Of a DNA stretch of 32,198 bases, positions 1 to 9,200 are shown piece after piece (position 1 is the stretch's first letter; every line of letters starts with the position of its first letter). The stretch is taken from positions 1 through 32,198 of IMG/VR virus record IMGVR_UViG_3300047550_004232. One strand, 5' to 3'. The notes below the pieces were generated by a model. The model was not told the origin of the DNA. It saw only the letters and a program-made list of their open reading frames with translations, and did no database searches. This DNA comes from a virus. The translations under genes and the position numbers were made by a program.

Positions 1-32
1 TTACAACAGATGACGGACATAATAATTCCTGA
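1..32 (+). CDS. 3' end of small basic protein gene (truncated by window edge)
   Basis: The first bases read in the frame TTDDGHNNS followed by TGA at 30-32. This is exactly the C-terminus of the complete small basic protein gene at 28719-28919, and the DNA here is identical to that gene's end. The small terminase start codon at position 10 lies inside it, the same overlap as in the second module. Only the last nine codons are present, so nothing more can be said of function. Confidence 0.6.
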   Translation, partial: TTDDGHNNS

Positions 33-107
33 TGATGATTTACCACTAACCCCTCCTGCTCCAAGACCAGCAGGAAGACCAAAAGGTTCATATGCTAAAA
101 AGATGAC
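1..107 (+). repeat. Exact direct repeat, left copy (partner 28888-28994)
   Basis: Bases 1-107 equal 28888-28994 without mismatch. The first difference is T at 108 against G at 28995, after which the copies diverge. It covers the end of the small basic gene and the first 33 codons of the small terminase gene. The window begins exactly at the start of perfect identity, as expected of an assembly that breaks or wraps at a strain-variable locus. A genuine duplicated segment is the alternative. Confidence 0.9.
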
Positions 108-474
108 TGATGTTGAAAAGAGAACATTTATCAATAGTGCTGCTCGTGAGATACTTGAGAATCACTTATCGTATAGTGAGTTTGTTAAATGGGCTAAGGA
201 CACAGCTAATCTTTCAAAATCACAAGCGAACGAATATTGGGGTAAGGTATGGGTATTACTCAAGAAGAAGTTTGAATTAGAAAAAGACAAACTCGTTCTC
301 AAGCATACACAGAAGTATTGGGACATATACGAACAGGCACTCGTTCAAGGAGACCTAACAAACGCAAGGAACTCACTAAATGACCTTGCTAAATTACAGG
401 GACTAAACGAACCTGATAAAGTCCATATCACAGGGACATCAATTAAATTAAACTTCGGGGAACCAAATGAGTAG
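10..474 (+). CDS. terS: Terminase small subunit, copy 1
   Basis: A 154-residue protein that probably recognises phage DNA and hands it to the large terminase for packaging. Residues 15-30 are Pro-rich and basic (RPAGRPKGSYAKK, AT-hook-like). A helical middle (about 35-85) includes LSKSQANEYW, which fits a DNA-binding helix-turn-helix, and a helical oligomerisation-type segment follows (QKYWDIYEQAL...LAKLQGL). Length and position directly before a large terminase support the call. It overlaps the next gene by 8 bases. The protein at 28897-29364 is a second version differing at about 11 residues. No Shine-Dalgarno is visible before the ATG. Confidence 0.8.
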   Translation: MTDIIIPDDDLPLTPPAPRPAGRPKGSYAKKMTDVEKRTFINSAAREILENHLSYSEFVKWAKDTANLSKSQANEYWGKVWVLLKKKFELEKDKLVLKHTQKYWDIYEQALVQGDLTNARNSLNDLAKLQGLNEPDKVHITGTSIKLNFGEPNE

Positions 475-1105
475 AGGACAACTTTACAACGAATTATCAA
501 AACTTGATGTAAGAACAATTTTTGATATTGGAGCGTGTGATTTCCAAGATAGTATCATACTCAAAAGTCAGTTCCCGAATGCTGATGTCTATGCTGTTGA
601 AGCAGACCCCGTAAATTATTTGAGACACTACGACAGAGCAGCGACCTATGGTATTCACACTTACAATTTTGGTATGAGTGATACAACAGGTAAGGCAACA
701 TTCTATCCAAGTTTATATGAGAAACAACAGAACATAGATTGGGGTTATGCTGGTTCATTAGTCAAACCACTTCTAAAACCTAATACGAACGAAGCATTAA
801 ACCATACAGTCATCTATGATACGGATGGGATACAAATACCTACCAAAAGATTTGACGACTTCTGTAAGGAGATAAATGTGGTTAGAATTGATTTATTGTT
901 TATTGATGTTGAAGGAGCAGAATATAAGGTGATGAAATCATTAGGGGACATAAGACCAAAACTAATATTCGCAGAGACAGCACACTACCAAGTAAAGAAC
1001 TACGAGAATGAGATTGACCTAAACCAGTTCGACGAACTAATGTTTTCACTTGGATATGAGATAGTGGAGAGATTGGAATGGGACACACTTTATAGACACA
1101 AATGA
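467..1105 (+). CDS. FkbM-family SAM-dependent methyltransferase
   Basis: A 212-residue class I methyltransferase of the FkbM type (Methyltransf_21). SAM-binding motif I is TIFDIGACDFQDS near residue 20, with the acidic strand-2 motif YAVEADP near 45. The family signature FIDVEGAEYKVMKSLG lies near residues 145-160, and LIFAET follows. Family members O-methylate sugars or other small acceptors, but the acceptor here is unknown. The gene is wedged between the small and large terminase genes with overlaps at both ends (8 bases and ATGA), so it is co-translated with packaging proteins. Module 2 has a different methyltransferase in this place, which suggests exchangeable cargo rather than a packaging function. 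Confidence 0.85.
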   Translation: MSRGQLYNELSKLDVRTIFDIGACDFQDSIILKSQFPNADVYAVEADPVNYLRHYDRAATYGIHTYNFGMSDTTGKATFYPSLYEKQQNIDWGYAGSLVKPLLKPNTNEALNHTVIYDTDGIQIPTKRFDDFCKEINVVRIDLLFIDVEGAEYKVMKSLGDIRPKLIFAETAHYQVKNYENEIDLNQFDELMFSLGYEIVERLEWDTLYRHK

Positions 1106-2340
1106 ATAAACAAATAACAGTTCAAGGTTTCACCCCGACACTCAAACAAAAAGAGATTATTGAGGCTTGCTTATCACAAGGTGTAAAGTATATCATCGGG
1201 TGTTTTGGAAGACAGGTAGGTAAATCATTTACTGCGATGAACCTACTACTCAAGTGGGGACTTGAAGATAATGGTTCGGTAAGTATGTGGGTGTCTCCTG
1301 TTTATTCACAAGCAAAAAAAGTATTCACCGAACTTACCAATACAATAGCGGGGACAGGACTTACCAAGTCAGTCAATAAGAGCGAACTAACAATAACATT
1401 CATCAACGGGTCTGTAATCTATTTCAGGTCAGGGGAACGAGAAGATACTTTGCGTGGATACACATTAGATTACTTGATTATGGATGAAGCGGCATATCAA
1501 AGGGAAGGAGTTTGGAAGACAGTATTGAGACCAACCGTATTGGTTAGAGGTAAGAAAGTATTATTCATATCCACACCAAAGGGAAAGAACTGGTTTCACA
1601 ATATTGCGATGAGAGGTTATAGTGAAGAATACCCCCAATACAAAACATTCCACGCCACATCATTTGATACACCATACATTACCGAAGAAGAATTGATTGA
1701 AGCAAAGTTGTCCCTACCTGAAACAATTTACAAACAAGAAATCTTAGCAGAGTTTATAGATGATGGTGGGGAAGTTTTTGGTTCCTTAAAGAATCTGTGT
1801 GTATTGAATCAATATCCACAACAAGACCCAAACAAAAAATATTATGCTGGTCTCGATTTTGGTCGTCAAAATGACTACACCGTACTTACCATACTCAATT
1901 CAGAAGGAGAAATGGTTGATTTTTACAGGGAAAGACAAAAGAGTTGGGACATTATTATAAGTGAAGTCGTTGTTAAATTAAAGAAGTGGAGACCAGTATG
2001 TTTTGCTGAGGTCAACAGTATAGGTGATGTTCTATATGAGCAGATAAAAAAACAATACCCTTCCGTTCAACCATTTATAACAAATAGTGATAGTAAACAA
2101 AATATGATTGAAGATTTAATTATGGGTATGAATGAAAGTAAAATTAAACTACCATCACCAGACCTCAATACAGACCTATACAAGGAGTTATCTGTTTTTA
2201 CATATGAATACTCACCAAAGACAAGAAAGATTAAATACGGGTCTCCTAATGGGTTCCACGACGATTGTGTGATATCATTAGCACTCTCCTATCACTCTTA
2301 TAAGAAAAAAGCAAGTTATGGAACCTATGTTGTACGCTAA
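1102..2340 (+). CDS. terL: Terminase large subunit, copy 1
   Basis: A 412-residue packaging motor: N-terminal ATPase plus C-terminal RNase H-like nuclease that cuts concatemers and drives DNA into the prohead. Walker A is GRQVGKS at residues 36-42, Walker B is LIMDEA at about 125-130, and the coupling motif FISTPKGKNW is near 155. The nuclease carries LDFGRQNDYT near residue 250, FAEVNSIGD near 312 and the terminal acidic pair in GFHDDCVISL near 390. Length is normal for the family. The start overlaps the stop of the methyltransferase gene (ATGA). Compared with the copy at 30720-31958, substitutions concentrate in the ATPase half. Confidence 0.95.
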   Translation: MNKQITVQGFTPTLKQKEIIEACLSQGVKYIIGCFGRQVGKSFTAMNLLLKWGLEDNGSVSMWVSPVYSQAKKVFTELTNTIAGTGLTKSVNKSELTITFINGSVIYFRSGEREDTLRGYTLDYLIMDEAAYQREGVWKTVLRPTVLVRGKKVLFISTPKGKNWFHNIAMRGYSEEYPQYKTFHATSFDTPYITEEELIEAKLSLPETIYKQEILAEFIDDGGEVFGSLKNLCVLNQYPQQDPNKKYYAGLDFGRQNDYTVLTILNSEGEMVDFYRERQKSWDIIISEVVVKLKKWRPVCFAEVNSIGDVLYEQIKKQYPSVQPFITNSDSKQNMIEDLIMGMNESKIKLPSPDLNTDLYKELSVFTYEYSPKTRKIKYGSPNGFHDDCVISLALSYHSYKKKASYGTYVVR

Positions 2341-2713
2341 AGGTATATGTTGGATTGATGATTGTAGAATACCTTTTGTTGATGAGAAGGATAGTAATAA
2401 AGCATGTAAAAATAATTTAGAACAAGGAATATATAATACGCCGTGGATAAGTGGTTATTTTAAAAGAAAAGGGAGTGATGTTAAGGGTAGATTCCCCGCC
2501 AATATTCTTGTGTGTGATGATATGTTGAATGATGGTGTTATTAGTAAGTCTGTTAAAGGTAGAAACGATATAGGTAGTTCAACTTATGGTGGTAATTCGT
2601 TATTGAATAGTAAAACTAAAATGAATAATACAGATAGGGGTTTTAACGACAAAGGTTCTAACTCAAGATATTACGACATAGATAAGTGGTTCGATAACCT
2701 ATTAGAGTTGTGA
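2327..2713 (+). CDS. Orphan DNA-methylase central-segment protein, copy 1
   Basis: A 128-residue protein whose three conserved blocks are KGICWIDDCRIPF (start), GRFPANILVCDDMLNDG (about 55-75) and NSRYYDIDKWFDN (end). From memory of the family, these blocks occur in the middle, target-recognition-like part of phage N6/N4 DNA methylases. The catalytic DPPY-type motif and the downstream HPTVKP/SAM-binding motifs are absent here and in the flanking DNA. The ATG at 2327 is chosen over 2318 because it aligns with the starts of the other copies. It overlaps the large terminase stop by 14 bases. The region between the second and third blocks differs strongly between copies. Function is unknown; it could be a relic, a recombination handle or a small binding protein. 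Confidence 0.65.
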   Translation: MLYAKGICWIDDCRIPFVDEKDSNKACKNNLEQGIYNTPWISGYFKRKGSDVKGRFPANILVCDDMLNDGVISKSVKGRNDIGSSTYGGNSLLNSKTKMNNTDRGFNDKGSNSRYYDIDKWFDNLLEL

Positions 2714-2741
2714 ATAAATAAATGAAAAAAGATATTTCTAT
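2704..2741 (+). promoter_or_regulatory. GATATTT start-proximal motif, tail chaperone unit
   Basis: GATATTT at 2731-2737 follows an A6 run and ends 4 bases before the ATG at 2742. A TTG lies 20 bases upstream of the motif. The arrangement resembles a -33/-7 promoter of the Bacteroidota type placed so close that the transcript would be nearly leaderless. A translation enhancer is the alternative. Confidence 0.45.
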
Positions 2742-3434
2742 ATGATGACTTTTAAGTATAAAAACAAACAATACAAACTTGAAGAACCTACAGTTGAGAT
2801 GTGGTCTAAACTTGTTCTATTACAAGAATGGACTGATGAGCGTGAGTTTTGTGTAAAATTATTATCATTTACAACAGGACTTACCGAAGAAGAAATTGAA
2901 AATAGTGATTATTTAGAAGTAGTCAAAGTTGCTAATAAAATCTCCGCTTTTTTAAATGAAAATGGGGATAAGTTCTATAACGAGTTTGATTTCAACAATA
3001 AAAAGTATCGTTTCTTGGATTTACCAAATTTAACATTTGGTGAGTTCATAGACATAGACACATACCTATCAAAAGAACCCCACGAAAAGAAAAAGGAAAT
3101 GCCACTAATGATGGCTATGCTGTATCGTGAATTGGATGATAAAGGAAATTACATACCTTATAATTCAAAAGAATTACAAAAAAAGGCAGACGAGTTTAAA
3201 AAACTACCAGTCAAATATGTTAGAGGAGCAACCAATTTTTTTTTTCATTTAGAGAAAACCTTAAAAGGCAATTTTCAGGCCTCTTTTTGGCAAAACCTGA
3301 AATTGATGGCAAAGATGATTTGGATTCTCGTGAAATTTATTCCTTTGATAGGCATTGGGGCTGGTTCGCTACTCTTGTATCGTTGGCGAACGAAGATATT
3401 ACAAAAGTCGAAGAAATTACTACATATCCGTTAG
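2742..3434 (+). CDS. Tail assembly chaperone-like protein (zero-frame product)
   Basis: A 230-residue zero-frame reading; a second ATG follows at 2745. Residues 1-168 look like a genuine folded protein: FKYKNKQYKLEEPT start, acidic helical middle, LTFGEFIDIDTYL near 98. After the T10 run at 3236-3245 the zero frame turns into hydrophobic and basic residues (WILVKFIPLIGIGAGSLLLY) unlike the rest, whereas the -1 frame stays protein-like to 3529. This is the pattern of tail chaperone pairs made by frameshifting, or of a homopolymer error. It is the first gene after the packaging module. The family call is tentative. Confidence 0.6.
   Translation: MMTFKYKNKQYKLEEPTVEMWSKLVLLQEWTDEREFCVKLLSFTTGLTEEEIENSDYLEVVKVANKISAFLNENGDKFYNEFDFNNKKYRFLDLPNLTFGEFIDIDTYLSKEPHEKKKEMPLMMAMLYRELDDKGNYIPYNSKELQKKADEFKKLPVKYVRGATNFFFHLEKTLKGNFQASFWQNLKLMAKMIWILVKFIPLIGIGAGSLLLYRWRTKILQKSKKLLHIR
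3236..3245 (+). other. T10 run: probable frameshift or slippage site
   Basis: Ten consecutive T lie in frame as AAT TTT TTT TTT CAT. A one-base backward slip on U-UUU-UUU would join residues 1-168 of the zero frame to the open -1 frame ending at 3529, giving about 262 residues. No stop interrupts the -1 frame between the run and 3287. Ribosomal -1 frameshifting, polymerase slippage or a miscounted homopolymer would each give this picture. Confidence 0.55.
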
Positions 3435-3529
3435 TATTTGTTTTAAACTATTTAGCATATAGTAAAGACATAAATGATATAAGGAGAAGGGAACAACAGA
3501 AGGTTCAACAACAAATGAAATTCAGGTAA
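3242..3529 (+). CDS. -1 frame extension of tail chaperone-like gene
   Basis: Reading the -1 frame from the T10 run gives FSFRENLKRQFSGLFLAKP and then a plausible C-terminal domain with WGWFATLVSLANED and ITTYPLVFVLNYLAYSKD, ending in a basic tail (INDIRRREQQK). An independent ATG exists at 3287, but translation from there would drop the part joining the two domains. It stops 1 base before the next ATG at 3531. In other tail phages a G/GT pair made by frameshifting chaperones the tape measure; that role is inferred. Confidence 0.5.
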   Translation, partial: FSFRENLKRQFSGLFLAKPEIDGKDDLDSREIYSFDRHWGWFATLVSLANEDITKVEEITTYPLVFVLNYLAYSKDINDIRRREQQKVQQQMKFR

Positions 3530-3530
3530 T

Positions 3531-4076
3531 ATGGCAAACAGCGTAGGATATTATAACTATAAAAAAATCATGGACTTGCTCCGTCAATTGGCAGATTACC
3601 ACGAACAAATCCAATCGTGGGGATTTGGTGATGTGGAACAACTTATTTACCAAACGGAAATGAGATTAAAGCAAGAAAATACAGGGAATCAAGCACCCTT
3701 CTATCCTGCTATGTGGGTGATACCAGAATTAGCTAGAACAGATGGAAAAGAAACAACATACGAGTTCAATATTCTAATCATGGATATTGAAAATGTTAAA
3801 AACTTTGAAAACGAACTCGATACCTATTCTGATACATTAGACATTCTTAAAGATGTAATCGCTCAACTCAAATACGCAACAGGGATGGAGTGTTATTGTA
3901 ATTTAGATATTGATTACCCTATTGATATGACCCCTTTTGGTGAAGCATATGATGATTATGTAAATGGTTGGTCGGGTAAAATTAGGCTCAGAGTTCCTGA
4001 TGCTATAAATAGGTGTATTGCTCCTTATTCAGCATTCCCCCCTTGTGATAATAACAGCGATGGAAACAGCGAGTAA
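3531..4076 (+). CDS. Probable head-tail or tail completion protein
   Basis: A 181-residue protein (MANSVGYYNYKKIMDLL start) with an alternating beta-strand middle (FYPAMWVIPELAR, TTYEFNILIMDIEN) and a C-terminus rich in Cys, Pro and Asp. Size and position, immediately before an HK97 gp10-like gene and overlapping it by 17 bases, suggest a tail terminator or neck component. No diagnostic motif is recognised, so the role rests on context. Confidence 0.5.
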   Translation: MANSVGYYNYKKIMDLLRQLADYHEQIQSWGFGDVEQLIYQTEMRLKQENTGNQAPFYPAMWVIPELARTDGKETTYEFNILIMDIENVKNFENELDTYSDTLDILKDVIAQLKYATGMECYCNLDIDYPIDMTPFGEAYDDYVNGWSGKIRLRVPDAINRCIAPYSAFPPCDNNSDGNSE

Positions 4077-4632
4077 TTATAAGTTTTATTCTTTCCAAAA
4101 AATACCAAAGCCGAAATTTGATGAGGCTATGGAAAAACTTGCTATGGATTTCCAAAATGCTTTAAAAGATAATTTGGCAAAACCATATCCATATGCTCCA
4201 GGTTATTTTGGTCAAAAAGCTCCAACAGGTATTAGAAATATGACCAAAAAAACTGGTGCTTTATATAATTCTATAAAGGTATCATTTGACTCAAATACAA
4301 ATAGAATTAAAATCAATATGTTAAATTATTGGAAATATGTAAATGATGGAAGACAGCCAGGAAAATATGTACCATTAAAACCTTTGATGGATTGGATAAA
4401 AGACAAAGGATTAAACAGAGATACGAAAGGTAGATTCAAAAAGTTCAATATTAAGGCAACAGCTTTTGCTATATCATCTTCAATACAAAAATTTGGTATC
4501 AAACCTACCAATTTTTATGATAATAGTTTTGATGTTTTTATAAGTTCATTTGATGACCCCAAAGGCCCAGCAGCACAACTTGGTCTTGACCTTCAAGAAT
4601 TTTTAATCAAAATAATACAACAACCAGAATAA
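4060..4632 (+). CDS. HK97 gp10-like neck/tail component
   Basis: About 190 residues from the ATG at 4060; an upstream TTG at 4018 would add 14 residues and deepen the overlap with the previous gene, so ATG is preferred. The segments TKKTGALYNSIKVSF, YWKYVNDGRQPGKYVP, PLMDWIKDKGL and AISSSIQKFGIKPTNFYDNS follow the layout of HK97 gp10-type proteins, which help close the head-tail joint. The extended RNMTKKTGALYNSI and FGIKP segments are typical of that family. The gene ends one base before the next ATG. Confidence 0.65.
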   Translation: METASNYKFYSFQKIPKPKFDEAMEKLAMDFQNALKDNLAKPYPYAPGYFGQKAPTGIRNMTKKTGALYNSIKVSFDSNTNRIKINMLNYWKYVNDGRQPGKYVPLKPLMDWIKDKGLNRDTKGRFKKFNIKATAFAISSSIQKFGIKPTNFYDNSFDVFISSFDDPKGPAAQLGLDLQEFLIKIIQQPE

Positions 4633-4633
4633 A

Positions 4634-6241
4634 ATGAGTGTAATAATAAATGTAGAACAATCACCACTAACAATTACCCCAAGTAATGGTGAGCATATCT
4701 ATACTATTTCATCAACAGGATATACCTTACAAAACTTTAAGTTTGTAGTGGATATATATTTCAGACCAGATAGTATAAACTTTTCAGGTTCTCCACAACC
4801 TACAGCCAGACTCAAGGTTCGTCCAAACTCCTATGGTAGAGCAATAATCGAGTTGGAAGAAATCGTTAGAACCTTTTTAAAAGCTAACCCTCGTTTCTCG
4901 GGGACAACATATCCGTATCTAAATTATGTGGCACAAGAAAACTCTGTTCTTACTATGAGTGATGCTACAAATACAAGAACCTTGAATGCTTATAATTTAT
5001 GGCCTACAGGAGACCTAAATGCTGACCTACCTGTACTTTGGCATGTAGAACAATATCAAGTTAAAGTTGGATGTGAATATGAAGACACGAATACAAACTC
5101 TATTGTATTAGATATGGATTTATTAGCATCATATCAACCAGCAGCAGTCAATATTTTTCCTGGTGTGGATAACAAACTTATACCATCACCATACCTTTCA
5201 GGAGCAACACTTGGTTCAGGTTATACACAATCCCCAAACTTTTATCAGGTAAATAATCAGTCGTGGTATTATTATGATTTGTTTAGACACATTTATCAAC
5301 AGGGAGAGGACACGACTTGTGGGCCTCGTGAGTTCTTAAATGCTGCTGGCAGAGAATATAAGACAATCTCTCAAGGTGGTTTCGTATCACAAAGGGTAAG
5401 AAGAAGACAACATCACCCTGACTGTCCTATAATCATATCTTTCCTTGATGGACAGAATGATTATTTCAATAACCAAACAACAAGAGTAGTTGTGAGAGGA
5501 GCTGATACACAAAGTGATAACTACACCTATTCTGCTTACACAGCAAACAACTCAACAATTACAAATAACTACGATATTTGGAAACAAGCTGTTTTTTATA
5601 TGCCATGGAACATTACACAATCAGGAACGAATGTGATTCCACAAGATGCTCAAAAACTATGTTTTTATTTAACATCAGGTACTAACATGAACTTTTCGGC
5701 AAGGACAAGTGAAATCCTTGAATTTTATATGATTGACCCTGACTGTATCAACCAACCAATTCACCTTCTTTTCTTAAATGGAAGGGGTATGTGGGACACT
5801 TATACATTTGGTAAGAAATCTACCAAGACATTTGAGGTAGAAAGAAAATCATATAGACAAGAAAGCTCATTAGACAAACAATATTATTCAAGAGGAGCAT
5901 ATCAAAGAGGAACAACAATTTACGAACAAAACGCTTCTTATAAAATTGAATGTATGTCTGATTTCATGACTGATGAAGATACTGTTGTTGTGGAAGAAAT
6001 CTTCAACTCACCTGAAGTATATATTATAGAAGGGACAACTGAAATGATTGACCCTTGTGCTCAACCTGATATAGAAGATTGCCAGTCTTGTTTAGGTGAG
6101 ATAAGACAATACCAATACCTTTTACCTGTTGTTTTGGAAAACAGAGAACTCAAAAAGTTCCAAAGACAATATCAAAAGATATTCCAATACACATTCACAT
6201 TACAATATGCTGATGTAAAGAGATACAGAACACAAGGATAA
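4634..6241 (+). CDS. Tail/baseplate structural protein
   Basis: A 535-residue, beta-rich protein without signal peptide or membrane segments. The N-terminal part (IINVEQSPLTITPSNG) looks like a virion beta-domain. ARLKVRPNSYGRAIIELEEIVRTFL near 57 and the C-terminal YQYLLPVVLENRELKKFQRQYQ followed by FQYTFTLQYADVKRYRTQG are distinctive but not assignable to a named family. A paired-Cys stretch (PDIEDCQSCLG) lies near 478. It sits between neck genes and the large adhesion proteins, so a distal-tail or baseplate role is inferred from order alone. Confidence 0.5.
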   Translation: MSVIINVEQSPLTITPSNGEHIYTISSTGYTLQNFKFVVDIYFRPDSINFSGSPQPTARLKVRPNSYGRAIIELEEIVRTFLKANPRFSGTTYPYLNYVAQENSVLTMSDATNTRTLNAYNLWPTGDLNADLPVLWHVEQYQVKVGCEYEDTNTNSIVLDMDLLASYQPAAVNIFPGVDNKLIPSPYLSGATLGSGYTQSPNFYQVNNQSWYYYDLFRHIYQQGEDTTCGPREFLNAAGREYKTISQGGFVSQRVRRRQHHPDCPIIISFLDGQNDYFNNQTTRVVVRGADTQSDNYTYSAYTANNSTITNNYDIWKQAVFYMPWNITQSGTNVIPQDAQKLCFYLTSGTNMNFSARTSEILEFYMIDPDCINQPIHLLFLNGRGMWDTYTFGKKSTKTFEVERKSYRQESSLDKQYYSRGAYQRGTTIYEQNASYKIECMSDFMTDEDTVVVEEIFNSPEVYIIEGTTEMIDPCAQPDIEDCQSCLGEIRQYQYLLPVVLENRELKKFQRQYQKIFQYTFTLQYADVKRYRTQG

Positions 6242-6244
6242 TAT

Positions 6245-9200
6245 ATGGGACTACAAATTAGATGTTATATTGACGGGAAGCAAGAGTTTATAGAACTCTA
6301 TGGTAATGAAGATATTGATATGGAAGTGTCTTTTGCTGAGGTGCAGGACATTACAAAAAAGAATAGTGCTTTTACCAAGGAGTTTAAGGTACCAGGTTCG
6401 AAGAATAACAACTATATCTTTAATTACTTTTTTGATATCAACCAAGTATTCACAGATTGGAACCCAAAGAAAAAGTTTGAAGCAGACCTTATCTACGATG
6501 GATACGAACTCTATAACGGGTATGTAAGATTGAATAGTGTTTCTATCAACAAGATAGAGAAAGTGTATTCTATAACCTTCTATTCAGCTGTGGGAGACCT
6601 TGTAGCTAACATAGGTGATAAAGCACTTTGTAATGTTGATACATCATCACTCAATCACTCATTATACGATAGTGAAGTTGTTGAATCTTTTTTCCTTGAC
6701 CCATCATTACACAATCCATATTCATTTAATGCCACAAATCCAATAGTTCCAGCAGTACCAAATCCTGTAAATCTTGGGGATGTAAATTATGTTTTGGGAC
6801 AGAGAGGTTATGATTATACTGGTACAACATATAGAGATATTAGAGATATAAATGTATCTCAAACCCCACTATTAGATTTTTCAGGAGTTACTGGCTTCTT
6901 TGATTTTTCAGGTACCCCGCTTATATCAACATATTTTATTCCTTCAGTAAGAACAAGGAAACTATATGAATTGATTGTGAATCAAGCAGGATACTTTTTG
7001 GAAAGTGAGTTTTTTGATAGTGATTATTTTGGAAGATATTACATACCTCTATCTTTTAATACAGAACAACCATTTATGGCACAAGCCAAACCTTATAAAT
7101 ATAAGTTTGTGAATCTTTCAGGTCAAACGAGTTCAATTTTAAGAGCAGTAAGAAACTTGGCAACCTCTGTAATAACAAATGTAAATTGGGTTCAAACAGA
7201 AGTAATAACAGAAGAGAATATGAACTTTAACCCAATATCATATTCCGCTTATTCTGCTACTTCTTTATCACAAACTGAATTACAACATATGTTCGCTTTA
7301 CCACAAAGCAACGGGGCACCTTATACATGGAAAGCAAGCATCTCTGTTGTGAGTACAGCAGCATATGGTTTTTTTCCATTCATATATACAGGAGGAACAT
7401 TTCAACTTTGGAGATATAGACAAAACACGGGTACAGCAATAAATGCTGACCTTATTGCTTCATCAAATTATTATGTTTTAACACAAAGCTCAGGTCTAAC
7501 CAATACATTCTATATGACTGGTACAACCTTATCTAATGGTTTTTATCTCGGTACTGATTTATTTTTTCTATCTTATACAAAAAATGGTTTGCCATTTAAT
7601 GTTACTGGAGCAACATTTGAAATTACGAGCAGCCCTGTTGTCTTACCTTATACGATTGAATTATATAAGGAAATGTCTTGCGACCAAAAACAAATTGACT
7701 TCATACAGAATATAAATAAGACATTTAATTTAGTTGTAGTAGAACATCCATTCAAGACAAAAACTCTTATAGTGGAACCTATGATAAATTATATAGGTAA
7801 GGGGGAAACTTTGGATTGGACTGATAAGGTGAATTATGATGCTACACAAAATCTATATCCAACTACAAATATTATAAATGGTACGATTTTCACATCCAAT
7901 CAGCCAGATAAAGATTTCATAAATACAGAGTATCAAAAAAGAACAAATAAAATATTTGGACAGAATCAATTTGATTTGGATATAGATTATAAAAACTCTA
8001 CCACAAATATTACACAGACATTAGGACAAAATACTGACTATTACCTCAACGCAAGTGGTACTACGAACTTTGCTTTACCATGTTATTTTATATCAAAGGA
8101 AAATAATAATAATGGTATTTCCACATTTGAGTATAGACCTTTTAAATCAATACCGAGACAAACATTTATGTCGGTATCACTTCCTTCAGGTAATACTCAA
8201 ACAAATCCAATATTTTATAGATATAGAGGTTCTAATATTCCATTTACGAATATTGGTTTGACCGCTATTGCCACATATCCAAACTTTAATCGACTAACAA
8301 CTTATCCATTTGCTTTAACAGGTTTTTCTCATTATACCATCTATGATAGTAGTAATACATTTACTGATGATGAACTTGTTTATCCTGATTTGGAAAACCA
8401 ATACGACAGATATTATCGTGATTATCTAACTGACCTTACGAGTGATGAAAACAAGATTTATCAAGTACAAATGTATCTAACGCCTTGGGAAGTAGCAAGT
8501 TTATATTATAATGAAACAATTGTAATCAAAAATGCTAAATTCCGTATAAATAAGATTTCAGGTTTATCACTACTACAACCTGGTTTATGTAATGTTGAAT
8601 TGGTAAAACTGACGAGGGATTACACACCCACGCCTGTAAGATTTTATGACCTTGTTGATTGTACTAACCCTTGTAATGTTATACATACACATACCGATAT
8701 TTGTTATCCAATATGGGCTTTTGAGGGTCAATATATCAACATACAAACATATCGTCCATATCCGTATTTTTCACTAACAAAAAGATTTAGAGTATTACGA
8801 ACTGAATATAATGAAAGTTATGATTATACCTTACCATTTTTTTCTTTATATGGTGAAGTAAAATATTCTTATAATATCTATTACGATTATGCTACTTTCA
8901 ATAGTTGTAGTGCTGCCACACCTAATTTCTTATTAAACATAAAAGATGAAACAACAACACCATTTACTGGTGATTGTGTGAATATGGTTATAACTAACAC
9001 AGGAGCAACACCACAAACATTTACATTCAAATATTGTGATGGGGTAAATGGTAGTTGGACTTTAGACCCGTCATCAGCAATAACTTTATGTGGTTTATAT
9101 TCATCGTTCCAAACAACAGGGTTTAGTTATTGTTTGAACTCATTTAGCGCTTGTACTTCTTGGACACCTTTACCTACTCCCACACCTACGAGCACGCCAT

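Noticed and set aside
2327-2713. Calling the small gene an active DNA methyltransferase
   Set aside because: No DPPY-type catalytic motif, no FxGxG SAM motif and only about 128 residues; neighbouring frames do not supply the missing parts.
6300-6527. 75-residue + strand frame inside the large tail protein gene
   Set aside because: A shadow frame rich in Leu/Ile/Arg fully inside a well-supported gene.
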